42,898 bases of DNA from positions 1-42,898 of the forward strand of contig JABIHA010000099.1 of the NCBI GenBank assembly GCA_018649885.1. The letters run 5' to 3'. This document shows positions 16,900 through 25,938 of the stretch, piece by piece. The notes beneath the pieces are model-generated. The model did no database searches. It was given only the letters and a program-made list of their open reading frames with translations, and was not told where the DNA came from. Within the stretch, counting starts at the first letter, position 1. Every line of letters begins with the position of its first letter. A program made the position numbers and the translations under genes. The DNA comes from Bacteriovoracaceae bacterium. Its GTDB lineage: Bacteria > Bdellovibrionota > Bacteriovoracia > Bacteriovoracales > Bacteriovoracaceae.

Positions 16900-18468
16900 G
16901 TGGAATTACGTTTAATCTCTCTATTAATCTTAGCTATTACCTGCAACTCACTATTTGCAGAAACCCTTATTTCTTGCAGAGGCCTTGGAGGAGCGCAACA
17001 CATTGATGGAAGTTGTTATTGTGAAACGACGAAACAAGAACTTGATCTTTCTTCCAATGAATTTTGTTTTGAAAAGGCCATCTCACTTGTTTTCAAGGAA
17101 AATAAAAAAGGCGAGAATGTGATGTGTCCATCATCTACCTTTATTCCAACAGCTGATAGTTACTTGGTAGAACACGAACAGTTTTGCAAAAACCCCATGC
17201 CGTATCTTTGTTCTAGTTTATTTAACCCCAAAATAAATAAAATTGATCAAGCAAGGGAAGAGTTTACTAGACTTGAAGATGCCGTATTAAAATCACCTAG
17301 CTATATTGAATATAATCAAAAACACTACAAAGTAGACTCTTGTAGGGATTTAGAAGATTTGCAAGGGCAACAATATATTAAGTGTGTCAAATATTATAAT
17401 GAATTACTTTCAGAAAAACTCTATACAGAAAAAAGAAAAGAGAAGGCTGAAATGCTTTTAGAGCATGCAAAAAGATTGATACTTTTTGAACTTTCTCAGA
17501 GAAAAATCCTAACTCAAAAACTTTCTATTGGGCAAGAGGATAAACAAAGGCGACTCGATGAGCTTGAGTATTTAGAAAAAGCTGTTTCCAGTATTAAACC
17601 CTATTTTGGAGTTATAGGATCGGACACTCAGGGAAATTCCATAGTATATGATTTGTATAGCAGCAATGCTCGTCATGAAAGTCAATATTTAGGAGGTGCT
17701 AAAAGAGGTTACCACAACTTAATTCCCCATGATGAAAATACTGTTTTCATTGCAGGGATGGTGACATTAGTAGATCATTCTCCGGACGAATTTTTGAGAT
17801 TTCTAATTCATGAAGTTGCACATACAATTGACCCCAATAGGTTGTTGGTCGATGGACAAACAACCTACTCATTTCAAGAAGAAATTGCTTGTTTAATGCG
17901 TGAGGATACAATTGGTGCCAAAGTAGCTGACCTCAATTGTCTTCACATTAGTCTTGAAAAATATCAAGGTGAGGAAAGGGAGAGTATAAAAAGAGTGATG
18001 GTACATGCTAGAAAAAATCCATTTGGACATTTTATAGAGGCCCTACCTGCTGGAGTAAAATGTTCACAAGGTCAGATTGGAGAGAGTTTTTCTGATTACC
18101 TAGGCGCTAAAGCTATAACTAGAAGCCTTGCTTTGGACAAGGAGTACGATACTAATTTTGGGATACGAGAAATAAAGGGGTTAAACTATATAGACATAAT
18201 GAGCCGTATTGATAAATACCCCCAACTAGGAAAACTTGGTCTCGCATTTTGTAATACAAATCCATCACAACAAGGACTTTCAAGAAATGACCACCATGGA
18301 GCAGCCTCCTTAGAAAGAGATCGCTTGAAACTTCTTTTTGCAGAACCTGAGATTCAGCAGATGAGTGGTTGCGACAACAGGTATGTGTTTGACGTAAAAT
18401 CACTAAATGATCCAATCGTTAAAGGCAAGGTAGGCCGATGCTCAGAAAAACTCATTGGGGGGCGTTAG
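16900..18468 (+). CDS. Secreted HExxH zinc metallopeptidase
   Basis: The 522-residue product begins at a GTG behind AGGAAGTT and has a signal peptide (ELRLISLLILAITCNSLFA). An N-terminal Cys-rich part follows (SCRGLGGAQHIDGSCYCETT). A coiled central helix spans ~165-235. The catalytic motif is FLIHEVAHTIDP (H304, E305, H308), with a likely third ligand in GESFSDYLGAK (E395), so it fits a gluzincin arrangement. A Cys-containing C-terminus resembles the disulfide-rich ends of periplasmic proteins. It probably cleaves proteins outside the cytoplasm. I cannot assign a MEROPS family. It is divergent from the large exported protein gene, with a 225-bp shared upstream region. Confidence 0.8.
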   Translation: MELRLISLLILAITCNSLFAETLISCRGLGGAQHIDGSCYCETTKQELDLSSNEFCFEKAISLVFKENKKGENVMCPSSTFIPTADSYLVEHEQFCKNPMPYLCSSLFNPKINKIDQAREEFTRLEDAVLKSPSYIEYNQKHYKVDSCRDLEDLQGQQYIKCVKYYNELLSEKLYTEKRKEKAEMLLEHAKRLILFELSQRKILTQKLSIGQEDKQRRLDELEYLEKAVSSIKPYFGVIGSDTQGNSIVYDLYSSNARHESQYLGGAKRGYHNLIPHDENTVFIAGMVTLVDHSPDEFLRFLIHEVAHTIDPNRLLVDGQTTYSFQEEIACLMREDTIGAKVADLNCLHISLEKYQGEERESIKRVMVHARKNPFGHFIEALPAGVKCSQGQIGESFSDYLGAKAITRSLALDKEYDTNFGIREIKGLNYIDIMSRIDKYPQLGKLGLAFCNTNPSQQGLSRNDHHGAASLERDRLKLLFAEPEIQQMSGCDNRYVFDVKSLNDPIVKGKVGRCSEKLIGGR

Positions 18469-18496
18469 TTGAGCCTGAGCAATCGACCTATTTTTA

Positions 18497-18958
18497 TTAT
18501 TCCGTTGGGCATAAAACTTCATTAACATCTGCTTCAGGAAGGGGGATACACTCATATTTTTCAGAGGAGGCCGAGTAATATCGGTGATTTTCACCGTCAT
18601 AACATTTGGCCACATCCTGTTTGCAGGTTTGGTATGTTTTGCACTCACCAGTTGCATCCCTAGAGACGCATTCTTCCACCGTAACAGTTTCCACACGTAC
18701 TTGAGAATTTGAACCACAAAGTGCACCATTTAAGTTTTCAGGACGAACAGAAAGCGTTATTTCGTCATCAGAGAGCTTTTTTATTGAGACTACTAAGCTA
18801 GTACCTTTTGAATCTAAGCTGTCCAGAGCATTACAAAAAACCTCTATGTGCGGTTGATAATCATAAACAAGTTCCATTGTACTGATATCCACGACTTTGG
18901 CGTGAACAGCACCCATTAGTAATAATGAAGAAGTAAGTAGTTTAAAAGTTTTTCTCAT
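18497..18958 (-). CDS. Small secreted Cys-rich protein (parent of a decayed copy at 13356-13507)
   Basis: The 153-residue product starts MRKTFKLLTSSLLLMGAVHA, a signal peptide. I chose the second ATG of ATGATG, five bases after GGAGG. The mature protein has about nine Cys, including CGSNSQVRVETVTVEECVSR, then GECKTYQTCKQDVAKC. It ends with LCPTE, suggesting a disulfide-stabilised periplasmic or secreted protein. It converges on the metallopeptidase gene with 28 bp between the stops. A fragment of this locus, including flanking bases, is duplicated about 5 kb away. Function unknown. Confidence 0.8.
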   Translation of the reverse strand: MRKTFKLLTSSLLLMGAVHAKVVDISTMELVYDYQPHIEVFCNALDSLDSKGTSLVVSIKKLSDDEITLSVRPENLNGALCGSNSQVRVETVTVEECVSRDATGECKTYQTCKQDVAKCYDGENHRYYSASSEKYECIPLPEADVNEVLCPTE

Positions 18959-19092
18959 CATGTCCTCCAACAATAAATTATCTCTGTATTTATTCATCTG
19001 ATATCTATAGTGACAGGTCTGGGCAGCACATTGTTATGAAATAAATTGTAAGCTTATAGTGATCTCTTAGATAAAATAAAAGTTATTTAGCA

Positions 19093-20607
19093 TTGACTGA
19101 TTATTTCACTCAAGATCTGTTAACTCAACTCCGACATGTAAGCATGAACAAATTATCTTTAATCGAAATGATTAATGAGTTGATGGTTATTGCTCCAGAG
19201 GAAGCATTGATTTCAATTGAGTATTTGATTAAAAAATATGGGCTTGAAACAAAGAATGATCGCGCGCGAATATTTAGGTGGTTTCATGACCTTAAGCTTT
19301 CAGAAATTGGAATTAAGTTTTTTAGTATAAAAAAAAGTGATTGTCTTGATTACGATACAAATACAATTGAAGGGGAGAAACTATTCTATTTAATGAGCTA
19401 TCTCAATTTGCGTGGAGCTGGCGATTTTGCTCTAAGCGTAGCAAAGAAAATGAAAGTTCACACGGCCGATGAATACCGTCTTCTTGGTGGAATCCATTTT
19501 ACAAATTTATATTTTGAAGAGTCCATACCATATTTTGAAAAGGCACTAGAGCTTTACATCAAAAAAGATATTGTCATACCCTATGGATTTTTTAATCTCG
19601 TCAATGCTTTGATCTATACTCATCAATTTGAGAGGGCCCATCACTATTTAGAGTTTATGAAAAACAATAAAAAGATCACTCAAAGAAACAAATGGCATAG
19701 AGAGCAAATGGCAGTAATTGAATTATATAAGGGAAACTTCGAAAAATGTTATCAAATGCTTAAGGAATGCGAGCGCATTTGCAATATGACTGAAACAGAA
19801 GGTGAAGATCGCAGTACGGCCTATATTGATTCATTTATTTTCATTACAGCAGTAAAAACAAAAAGAATGAAAGAGGCCAAAAGATATTACATCAGAATCT
19901 ATCGTGATTATTGTGACCAAATACAGTCAAGTTGGGTTACAGTCGGCGAATTATTTTATATTCTCTCTATGGTAAAGGATGAATTTTCAATACCAAATGG
20001 AAATTACAATTTTCTTAAGCTTCACCCGCGTGCCAATGAGCAAACAAATTCTCTTATTCCAGATTTGGGGAACTTCCCAGACGATATAGGAAATGAAAAA
20101 AGTGCTAGAATAAAAATTTATCAGGGAATAAATGAATATTCAATAAGTGGAAAACTTCACTATGGTATCCCCTTGGACTTAAAGTTAATTTCTCTTGTTA
20201 TGAGATCTGACTGGGTTGGCATCACCGTAGGTCGAGTACTTGCCCATTTATGGCCCGACCAGCCTCTTAGTTACTTACATCTCAAAGAAAGGTTGATTCA
20301 GCTTATTCGCAGAATCAAAATAAAGCTTAAAATAGAAATTGTTCAAAAAGGTGTCGTTTTAACTTTAGCTCATCATTCAAAGAAAGAAATTTATGTGAAT
20401 ATTTGCCAAAAACGTTGTCTTTCATTTTTTAATGATCACATTGAATTTAAGCGCTTTGATATTGAAAAGCACTACTCTCTATCTCAAAGCCATAGCTGTA
20501 ATCTTATTTCAATACTTCTTGAAACTGGAGTCATTGAAAAAGTGGGTGGTGGCCGAAATACCTTTTATCGCTATAAAAATTCTCAAGACTCTGAAAAATC
20601 AGCATGA
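19093..20607 (+). CDS. TPR-rich protein with a possible C-terminal DNA-binding domain
   Basis: The 504-residue product has no signal peptide. Residues ~90-260 read as TPR-like helical pairs (TNLYFEESIPYFEKALELYI, FNLVNALIYTHQFERAHHYL, then YKGNFEKCYQMLKECE). Near residues 365-460 the segment ISLVMRSDWVGITVGRVLAH, then LKERLIQLIRRIKIKLKIEI, ending in beta-like repeats, resembles a winged-helix effector domain as in SARP/OmpR-type regulators. This is an inference. The start is uncertain: TTG at 19093 or ATG at 19144, neither with a good ribosome site. It may be a cytoplasmic regulator of the secreted-protein genes around it. Confidence 0.65.
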   Translation: MTDYFTQDLLTQLRHVSMNKLSLIEMINELMVIAPEEALISIEYLIKKYGLETKNDRARIFRWFHDLKLSEIGIKFFSIKKSDCLDYDTNTIEGEKLFYLMSYLNLRGAGDFALSVAKKMKVHTADEYRLLGGIHFTNLYFEESIPYFEKALELYIKKDIVIPYGFFNLVNALIYTHQFERAHHYLEFMKNNKKITQRNKWHREQMAVIELYKGNFEKCYQMLKECERICNMTETEGEDRSTAYIDSFIFITAVKTKRMKEAKRYYIRIYRDYCDQIQSSWVTVGELFYILSMVKDEFSIPNGNYNFLKLHPRANEQTNSLIPDLGNFPDDIGNEKSARIKIYQGINEYSISGKLHYGIPLDLKLISLVMRSDWVGITVGRVLAHLWPDQPLSYLHLKERLIQLIRRIKIKLKIEIVQKGVVLTLAHHSKKEIYVNICQKRCLSFFNDHIEFKRFDIEKHYSLSQSHSCNLISILLETGVIEKVGGGRNTFYRYKNSQDSEKSA

Positions 20608-20756
20608 ATTTACCATGGTGAGATTACCCATTGCCAACATCTGTTCCAAGTTCTAAAGACAAAATCCTAAGACAAAGAAAAACTAACACAATAACTCCCT
20701 TATTCTTTTGGTTGTTGCTAGCGGTATTCCACAAAACCCAAAACTTCCTGCAGTAG

Positions 20757-21194
20757 TTAATTGGCACAATTGTCTAGACTAAACTGAGCTTGCAGTACTT
20801 TGGTTCCATCTTCAAGAAACATATGTTCACAATAATTTGATTTAATTTGAGTATCCACTTCTTGGTAGAGATCATTATACTTTGGTATAAAATAACAATT
20901 AAAGGATTCAGTGCTATTCGTGCCGTCATAATCATACTCAGTGGTTTGATAAGTTGTCATAGTGGTGTACTCTTCACTGTCAGTATAAAGAAAATTGGAC
21001 AAATCGACTTGCACAGTGCCTTCAGGATATATTTTTTTATTATTTTCGTAATGTTTAAATTCAAAAACTCCTTTATCTACGATACAACTTTGATGTGTAT
21101 TTGAATCGACAAAATTGACATATAGCCTAATATCTTTTGCAATATGTTCATCAACACAGGCAACTTGAGTAAGTAATAGAATTGATGGCAACAT
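20757..21194 (-). CDS. Small exported protein, possible lipoprotein
   Basis: The 145-residue product (MLPSILLLTQVACVDEHIAK) has a very short hydrophobic leader ending in QVAC, a weak lipobox. The start is well supported by AAGGAGG at the right spacing. The mature part has five further Cys and is Tyr/Asp/Thr-rich (YTTMTTYQTTEYDYDGTNST), suggesting an extracytoplasmic beta protein. It is unrecognised. It shares its Cys-rich, short, exported character with several neighbours (18497, 22328, 28743). Confidence 0.75.
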   Translation of the reverse strand: MLPSILLLTQVACVDEHIAKDIRLYVNFVDSNTHQSCIVDKGVFEFKHYENNKKIYPEGTVQVDLSNFLYTDSEEYTTMTTYQTTEYDYDGTNSTESFNCYFIPKYNDLYQEVDTQIKSNYCEHMFLEDGTKVLQAQFSLDNCAN

Positions 21195-21413
21195 GGTAAA
21201 CCTCCTTCAAGTTTGTAAAACCATAATGTTAATATATTTTAAATTAGCAATAATTGATGTTAAATAAATTGGAAGAATAGAAGGTAAATGATTACCTATT
21301 TAAAATTACACATAGATACTAATAAGTTACAATGCTGCCAAGAACGATTACAGCTACCAATAGTAAATTTTACATTAGGTTTAAGGAATGCGTGCCATGC
21401 TCTTTTGTTTTTG

Positions 21414-22331
21414 TCAAAAAGCGCCATACTCAAACGTGCTTCGACTGCGAGCTTCTTTTTTATATCTTTTGTAGACATTTTTCCATCTTGTAAAAGAAGG
21501 GAAAACTCTGAGAACCTTTCCTCGGTTTTCTGAAAAATTTGATATAATGGCACCAATTCCAACACCTCGAAAACCGAAGATGTCGAGTCCCTGGTCTATA
21601 TCTGGATTTGCTGCAAAAATAGCAGTGCCAACGACTCCAACTCTATAACTTCCAAAGCCACTATCCCAAGATCCAATCACCTTTTTTCTATTTCTTCCAA
21701 AATTGGTCAATTCCTTTCTGCCGGAAACACTGACAGAACCTCCTAACCCCAAAGAAAATTCTCCATGAACTCCAATTACTGCGGGATACACTTTGCCATT
21801 AGTTCCTGTGCAAACTCCTATTTCTAATCCTCCCACTAATGACATCACAATTCCTAAACTCAGTTCTAAGGTTCCCAAATGGCAATAAATTCGTGGTGCA
21901 TAGTAGTTGATCAAGGTTTTCGCAAATTGTTTTTCAAACTGACCAGTGGAAACAAATTCATCATACAAAGCATATTTTGCTTCATGAATACTGCGCCAAT
22001 TTTTTGATTCTTTCACTATAAGACTCTTAGATTTTAAACTTTCCTTTATGCATTCATTATTTAATTTAACCAATACTTCCTTATTGTGCTGTTGGTTCCA
22101 ACTAGATTGCAAAATATTCATTAGTTTCTTAATCGTTGGTAAATAATTGGGATGTATTTTGTCGTTAGTCTTCTTGCCTTTTATATTTCTATAAAAAGGT
22201 AAAAATCCTTCTTGTTCAACAATTCCCCGTACACATTTATTAATTTTATTTAGTGCTTTTTTATTTGCTATCTTTGAAAAAACTTGATTAGAAAGTAAAA
22301 TGCACAATAGGATAACGCAGATTTTTTTCAT
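21414..22331 (-). CDS. Exported protein with a Gly-rich beta C-terminal half
   Basis: The 305-residue product has a signal peptide (MKKICVILLCILLSNQVFSK). An N-terminal helical, basic part follows (residues ~20-140). The C-terminal half alternates Gly with small and hydrophobic residues (LSLGIVMSLVGGLEIGVC, GVHGEFSLGLGGSVSVSGRK), suggesting beta-strands or membrane insertion. It overlaps the stop of the upstream gene by 4 bp (ATGA at 22328-22331), so the two are translationally coupled. Just past its stop (21387-21412) lies a reverse copy of the dispersed aaaagagcatggcac motif. Function unknown. Surface or pore-forming roles are possible but untested. Confidence 0.75.
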   Translation of the reverse strand: MKKICVILLCILLSNQVFSKIANKKALNKINKCVRGIVEQEGFLPFYRNIKGKKTNDKIHPNYLPTIKKLMNILQSSWNQQHNKEVLVKLNNECIKESLKSKSLIVKESKNWRSIHEAKYALYDEFVSTGQFEKQFAKTLINYYAPRIYCHLGTLELSLGIVMSLVGGLEIGVCTGTNGKVYPAVIGVHGEFSLGLGGSVSVSGRKELTNFGRNRKKVIGSWDSGFGSYRVGVVGTAIFAANPDIDQGLDIFGFRGVGIGAIISNFSENRGKVLRVFPSFTRWKNVYKRYKKEARSRSTFEYGAF

Positions 22332-22831
22332 AGACTGTTCTTTTCACAGTTGATAGTGACTTCTTGACCTAGTAATTTCATTTTGACCTCAAGGGCGGAT
22401 TCCTTGGTAACTCTAATTTTGATTGTTGAATCTTCGAGTAGATCAGAATTTTCAATTTTATATAATTCGAATTCGTCGTTTGAAATGATCGTCCCATCGT
22501 TTTTAAATCTCCCATTTGTCAAATTGAGTTCTAATACCGATGAATGGCAGCTAGGAGTAGTATCAAATTTAATTTGGACATCTTCTTGAAGGGAAGTTTG
22601 AACAGTTGTTTTTTCATTCTCATTAATTTTCCATTCACCTTGAGGGTAGATGAATGTGAACTGGGTGACTTTATTAACTATTTTAGTTGTAATATTTAAT
22701 ATTCGAGGAGCACCCAGTATTGAATTTATCATTGCATCACCAGATGTGCAAAGTTTATAGTCCCCAGAAAGTTCAGGGCACGCTAGGGCGGACGTAGAGA
22801 CGAAAAGTAATAGAATTCGGCATAAATGCAT
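22328..22831 (-). CDS. Small exported protein, first gene of a two-gene operon
   Basis: The 167-residue product (MHLCRILLLFVSTSALACPE) has a signal peptide, and an AC-PELSGDYKLC start to the mature chain. Four Cys follow the leader (including TPSCHSS and TINCEKN). The start is backed by GAGGAGAATAT. It looks like a beta-barrel or lipocalin-like secreted domain (ELSGDYKLC, IYPQGEWKINENEKT, LELTNGRFKNDGTI), an inference from strand-like alternation. It overlaps the downstream exported gene by 4 bp. Its promoter region contains a motif shared with the TIGR02147 locus. Confidence 0.75.
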   Translation of the reverse strand: MHLCRILLLFVSTSALACPELSGDYKLCTSGDAMINSILGAPRILNITTKIVNKVTQFTFIYPQGEWKINENEKTTVQTSLQEDVQIKFDTTPSCHSSVLELNLTNGRFKNDGTIISNDEFELYKIENSDLLEDSTIKIRVTKESALEVKMKLLGQEVTINCEKNSL

Positions 22832-22931
22832 ATATTCTCCTCAGATGTTCTATGGATTACTTATTACATAGTTAAAAAAATATTGCGAACCACCAATTAT
22901 AATGTAGATCAAAATTACAAATTTCATTCTG

Positions 22932-23052
22932 TTTTGATAACAGTGTTACCTCTAGTATTTTAATTAGAATTAACTATTTTTTTGATCCTGAAAAATATTC
23001 TCAAAATTGACCATGACTATTTTCATTCTTTTATGTGGGAATGTTATCAATT
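22932..23052. promoter_or_regulatory. Putative paired half-sites TTTTGATAACA / TGTTATCAATT
   Basis: The 336-bp region between the divergent genes at 22831 and 23168 holds TTTTGATAACA (22932-22942) and GGAATGTTATCAA (23038-23050). Both match the inverted repeat upstream of the TIGR02147 gene (25188-25231), where GGAATGTTATCAA also occurs. The two half-sites are inverted relative to each other. This suggests one regulator controls both promoters. The rest of the region is AT-rich without a gene. Confidence 0.5.
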
Positions 23053-23167
23053 ATGAATCTCTTAAGGGAAAAGATTTTAAAAACTTCCAATAATTTTTAT
23101 TAATTATATCAAGTCATGGTAATTTTGATTGAATTTAAAAAATATTCATCTGAAAAAGGAAAATATT

Positions 23168-23980
23168 ATGAAGTTATTACTAATTCTTTTCGTAGCAGTT
23201 CTATTAAATATTAGTCGACCATTACTTGCCGATGATGACTTAGTCTATCAGCAGGATGAATTAAAGGATACTATTCAACGCTGCCTTGACTACCACAATG
23301 GTAATAACAACGGGTATAGCGAGTCAGAAGGAAAAGTTTTTTGTATAAATCTCGGAGATTTTTTTCTCTATGGAATAAATATTCGAAAGGATGGTGGACG
23401 TTATAAAAAATATTTTCTCGAATATATGAATGAAGTAGGGACCAGGGAATTCGATGAAATTGTAGCAATTATGATCAAATCCAAAATGGCATTAAAACAA
23501 AAGAAAAAGGTGTTTGGAAAGTATGACCGATTCTTTAGATTATTTTTTGATGTTAGGTATAATAGTAAAATTAGTCATTTAAAGGACCTAGTATTTTTCA
23601 AGAATACTCTAGAATTTAATAAATCAATTAATGATTTTACAATTGAACAAATCAAAGAAATTTATTCATTATTAACACAAGAAAATAATACTACAGAAGT
23701 TGTTCTTCAAAAGTTTAACTCAATTTTTCAATACGATGGCCCGGATATTGGATCGAATGAGGTTATTACAAAATCTACTTATGACTATATTCTTAAAAGG
23801 CGTACGGGGTTATTTTCTATTTCATCAGCATCCATTGATATCTACCTAGCTTTATTAAAAGACCATGCCACTAAGAATCTCAGTGTTGAAAAACTAAAAA
23901 AAATAATATTCTCTTTGGTTGAAAATAAAAAATTTGAAATATCCAGTGCCGATATTAAATCCATGATTTCAGGGAACTAA
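23168..23980 (+). CDS. Exported protein of unknown function
   Basis: The 270-residue product has a clear signal peptide (MKLLLILFVAVLLNISRPLL, cleavage after ALA-type LLA, residue ~22). The start is placed at 23168 behind AAAGGAAAATATT rather than at 23129. The mature chain is Lys/Asp/Phe-rich and mostly helical, without repeats or recognisable motifs. It holds two Cys (QRCLDYH, KVFCINL) that could pair. It is divergent from the two-gene operon at 22831 and shares its upstream region, which carries putative regulator half-sites. No function can be assigned. Confidence 0.75.
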   Translation: MKLLLILFVAVLLNISRPLLADDDLVYQQDELKDTIQRCLDYHNGNNNGYSESEGKVFCINLGDFFLYGINIRKDGGRYKKYFLEYMNEVGTREFDEIVAIMIKSKMALKQKKKVFGKYDRFFRLFFDVRYNSKISHLKDLVFFKNTLEFNKSINDFTIEQIKEIYSLLTQENNTTEVVLQKFNSIFQYDGPDIGSNEVITKSTYDYILKRRTGLFSISSASIDIYLALLKDHATKNLSVEKLKKIIFSLVENKKFEISSADIKSMISGN

Positions 23981-24020
23981 ATAAATGGAGAACCGTTAAG
24001 GTTAGCCTTCGCCTGGGCCG

Positions 24021-24218
24021 TTGAAGGCGGCACTTGAGCTTATCGAGAGGGGGAGTTGTGGTACTAATCTTACTTTAACTTACCCTATCCTATCCGAGCA
24101 GGGTCTTAACCTGAAGCCCTTTCACTATTCCATGGAGAAGTTCCTTCAAATGTGGGAGTCTTTTGAAAAACGAGCAGGAGTTACTCTATCACCTTCAAAA
24201 CTATCCCAATTCAAATAG
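24021..24218 (+). pseudogene. Possible gene remnant in the gap after the exported protein gene
   Basis: The gap 23981-24306 is GC-richer than its surroundings at its left end. One open frame from a TTG at 24021 reads ELIERGSCGTNLTLTYPILS, then EQGLNLKPFHYSMEKFLQMW, ending at 24218. The amino-acid mix is protein-like, but there is no start signal and I recognise no family. It may be the 3' end of a lost gene. An imperfect hairpin GCCTTC...GAAGGC lies at 24005-24028. Confidence 0.3.
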
Positions 24219-24306
24219 TGGAGAAAATGATCAAAATTATTTCCAACATCTGTACCGGAAAATGCATGTTGAGTTGAAATTTAGAAAGTAAGTAAGGTCA
24301 AAGAAT

Positions 24307-25155
24307 TTAACTTGATGACGAAATCGCCTCTGTTAATGGGAAAAGTTGAATATTCAGTTGATAAGTGTCACTACCTTGATCTTCATCAAATTCACTATTT
24401 ATCATTCTTTTAAACTTAGAGATAACTTCCCCAAGTCGATGGTAATTTTCTTTTTTGATAGTTAAGGTAAGGCCAGATATTTCACGCTCAGTTACATCAA
24501 TCGTATCCAGTGCATCTTTTGCATTTTCAATCATTTGTTTATGAAATGTTCTTCTGGCGATATTAAGAAGATTGCTTGCCGAGTATACATATTCTGAGTT
24601 TTGAATTAATTTCCCAAATTCATTTCTGACCAAGACCTTGAGGTCAGTTAATCTATTGAGAGCGAATTTTACGTCATTAACACTAACTTTTGATCTCAGA
24701 CGATTTTGAATCCAAATGGGGTCTTCAGCAAAATCAGCAAGGTTAACCATTTCTTTTATGGCAATAAAATACCAATCTGAAATACTAGAAAACTGCAATT
24801 CATCAAGAAAGAGTCCTATCTTTTCAGGACTTAGGTGAACCAGTTTTTCTATAGCATTTAGGTGCGAGGAACGTGATTTCTTGCCTTTTTCGAATAATAC
24901 TAAGGTTTCAAAGTAATTGATCTCATCATGGTTGAATTTAAAGTAAGTACAAAGTTTTTGGCAAAGTACTTTCCCTGGATTTCGATGGCCATTGACAACA
25001 TTTGTAATCACCGAAGGTCCGGCCACTCCTATTGCCTTGGCCCATTGACGATAGCTGAAGTAGGGGTGCTTTTCCTTTTTCAGCCGAAAGTGGTCTGTTA
25101 GTACCTTTCTATAATCACGGTATTTAAATAGCTCTTGTGTTTCCATAGGCACCAT
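24307..25155 (-). CDS. TIGR02147-family regulatory protein
   Basis: The 282-residue product matches the TIGR02147 pattern by eye. It begins LFKYRDYRKVLTDHFRLKKE, then FSYRQWAKAIGVAGPSVITN and VVNGHRNP, an HTH-like N-terminus with a characteristic FKYRDYR start. It continues LCTYFKFNHDEINYFETLV, and ends with LTIKKENYHRLGEVISKFKR, then a beta tail. The family is known mainly from Fibrobacter and Bdellovibrio relatives and is thought to be regulatory. No signal peptide is present. A perfect 13-bp inverted repeat lies 33-76 bp upstream of the start, which hints at autoregulation. The start is 25155 or the in-frame ATG at 25146. Confidence 0.85.
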   Translation of the reverse strand: MVPMETQELFKYRDYRKVLTDHFRLKKEKHPYFSYRQWAKAIGVAGPSVITNVVNGHRNPGKVLCQKLCTYFKFNHDEINYFETLVLFEKGKKSRSSHLNAIEKLVHLSPEKIGLFLDELQFSSISDWYFIAIKEMVNLADFAEDPIWIQNRLRSKVSVNDVKFALNRLTDLKVLVRNEFGKLIQNSEYVYSASNLLNIARRTFHKQMIENAKDALDTIDVTEREISGLTLTIKKENYHRLGEVISKFKRMINSEFDEDQGSDTYQLNIQLFPLTEAISSSS

Positions 25156-25187
25156 AATAGCTCAGTAATGAGCTTAGGCGTTATGGA

Positions 25188-25231
25188 ATGTTATCAAAAT
25201 GGAAAATTTTCAGCTTCAATTTTGATAACAT
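25188..25231. promoter_or_regulatory. Perfect 13-bp inverted repeat, putative operator
   Basis: ATGTTATCAAAAT (25188-25200) and ATTTTGATAACAT (25219-25231) around an 18-bp spacer, between the TIGR02147 gene and an upstream exported-protein gene. Related half-sites recur at 22932 and 23041. The spacing is close to two helical turns, centre to centre about 31 bp. No T tract follows on the side read by the upstream gene, so an operator is more likely than a terminator. Confidence 0.6.
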
Positions 25232-25260
25232 GTATTTTTTTCACACTATAGAGATGTTAT

Positions 25261-25809
25261 TTAGATTTCGTGAAGAATACTAAAAGAGAAGTATTGGTAC
25301 TCAGCACCATCTTTGTATCTAAAATAAAGATTAACAAACTTATCATCACCCCAGTTGTCGGCATTGACAGTCACGACGAGAATATTTTGAACACCGCTCA
25401 GTGATCTTTGTAAAAGCTTGGTGGTTTCTCCCACACACAAGCTATAAGCATCCTCGGGATTCATCTCCCATGCGTCTTTAACATTCTTTAGGGCACCACA
25501 GAAAAAAGGCGTCCAATCTTTGTTAGGAATAAGATATTTTTCAACAATTTCTTTTGCAGGCATATCAGATCTAAGCATTTGTGCTTGGATGTTACGAAGT
25601 GTTTCAGGGAACTGAAGTGCAACCTTTGCAACGATAATGCCGGTAGGCAAACCGTATTCTTGACTGGTTGTCTCTGAGCCAAATTTTAGAAAGTAATCAT
25701 CTTGTTGTGAATCAGGGATAACAAGTTCTTCAAAAGCTTTGTAGGCAAAAAGGTCTGCAAAGGCCATTTGCCCCCACAAACTCAATGTCAGTAAGATGGC
25801 GAGTTTCAT
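25261..25809 (-). CDS. Small exported protein of unknown function
   Basis: The 182-residue product starts MKLAILLTLSLWGQMAFADL, a Sec signal peptide cleaved near AFA-D (residue 18), behind AGGAGAAGTAT. Two Cys (FFCGALK, SLCVGET) could form a disulfide. The body is mixed alpha/beta (LRNIQAQMLRSDMPAKEIVE) and no family is recognised. It is upstream of, and on the same strand as, the TIGR02147 gene (about 105 bp away), so the putative operator could act on both the terminator side and the regulator promoter. Function unknown. Confidence 0.75.
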   Translation of the reverse strand: MKLAILLTLSLWGQMAFADLFAYKAFEELVIPDSQQDDYFLKFGSETTSQEYGLPTGIIVAKVALQFPETLRNIQAQMLRSDMPAKEIVEKYLIPNKDWTPFFCGALKNVKDAWEMNPEDAYSLCVGETTKLLQRSLSGVQNILVVTVNADNWGDDKFVNLYFRYKDGAEYQYFSFSILHEI

Positions 25810-25938
25810 ATACTTCTCCTATTTGAGTTGGTTTTAGTGTCTTGGATCGAAGATAGAAAAAGAAAAACGCCGCTACTAGTGCAAATGGAAAAATTACTAA
25901 TTGTTTCGTTAAATGTTCACAAACTTGATAACGAAAAC

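Noticed and set aside
18442..18729. Alternative minus-strand ORF over the Cys-rich gene
   Set aside because: It is a frame shadow of the 18497-18958 gene, with no ribosome site and no protein-like composition.
20608..20756. Short frame ending in ...PLFFWLLLAVFHKTQNFLQ
   Set aside because: It has no start codon and only 45 codons between stops, so I see no reason to call a gene.
21296..21565. Minus-strand ORF after the exported protein gene
   Set aside because: It is mostly in another frame of the gene at 21414-22331, starts without a ribosome site, and its tail is repeat-derived.
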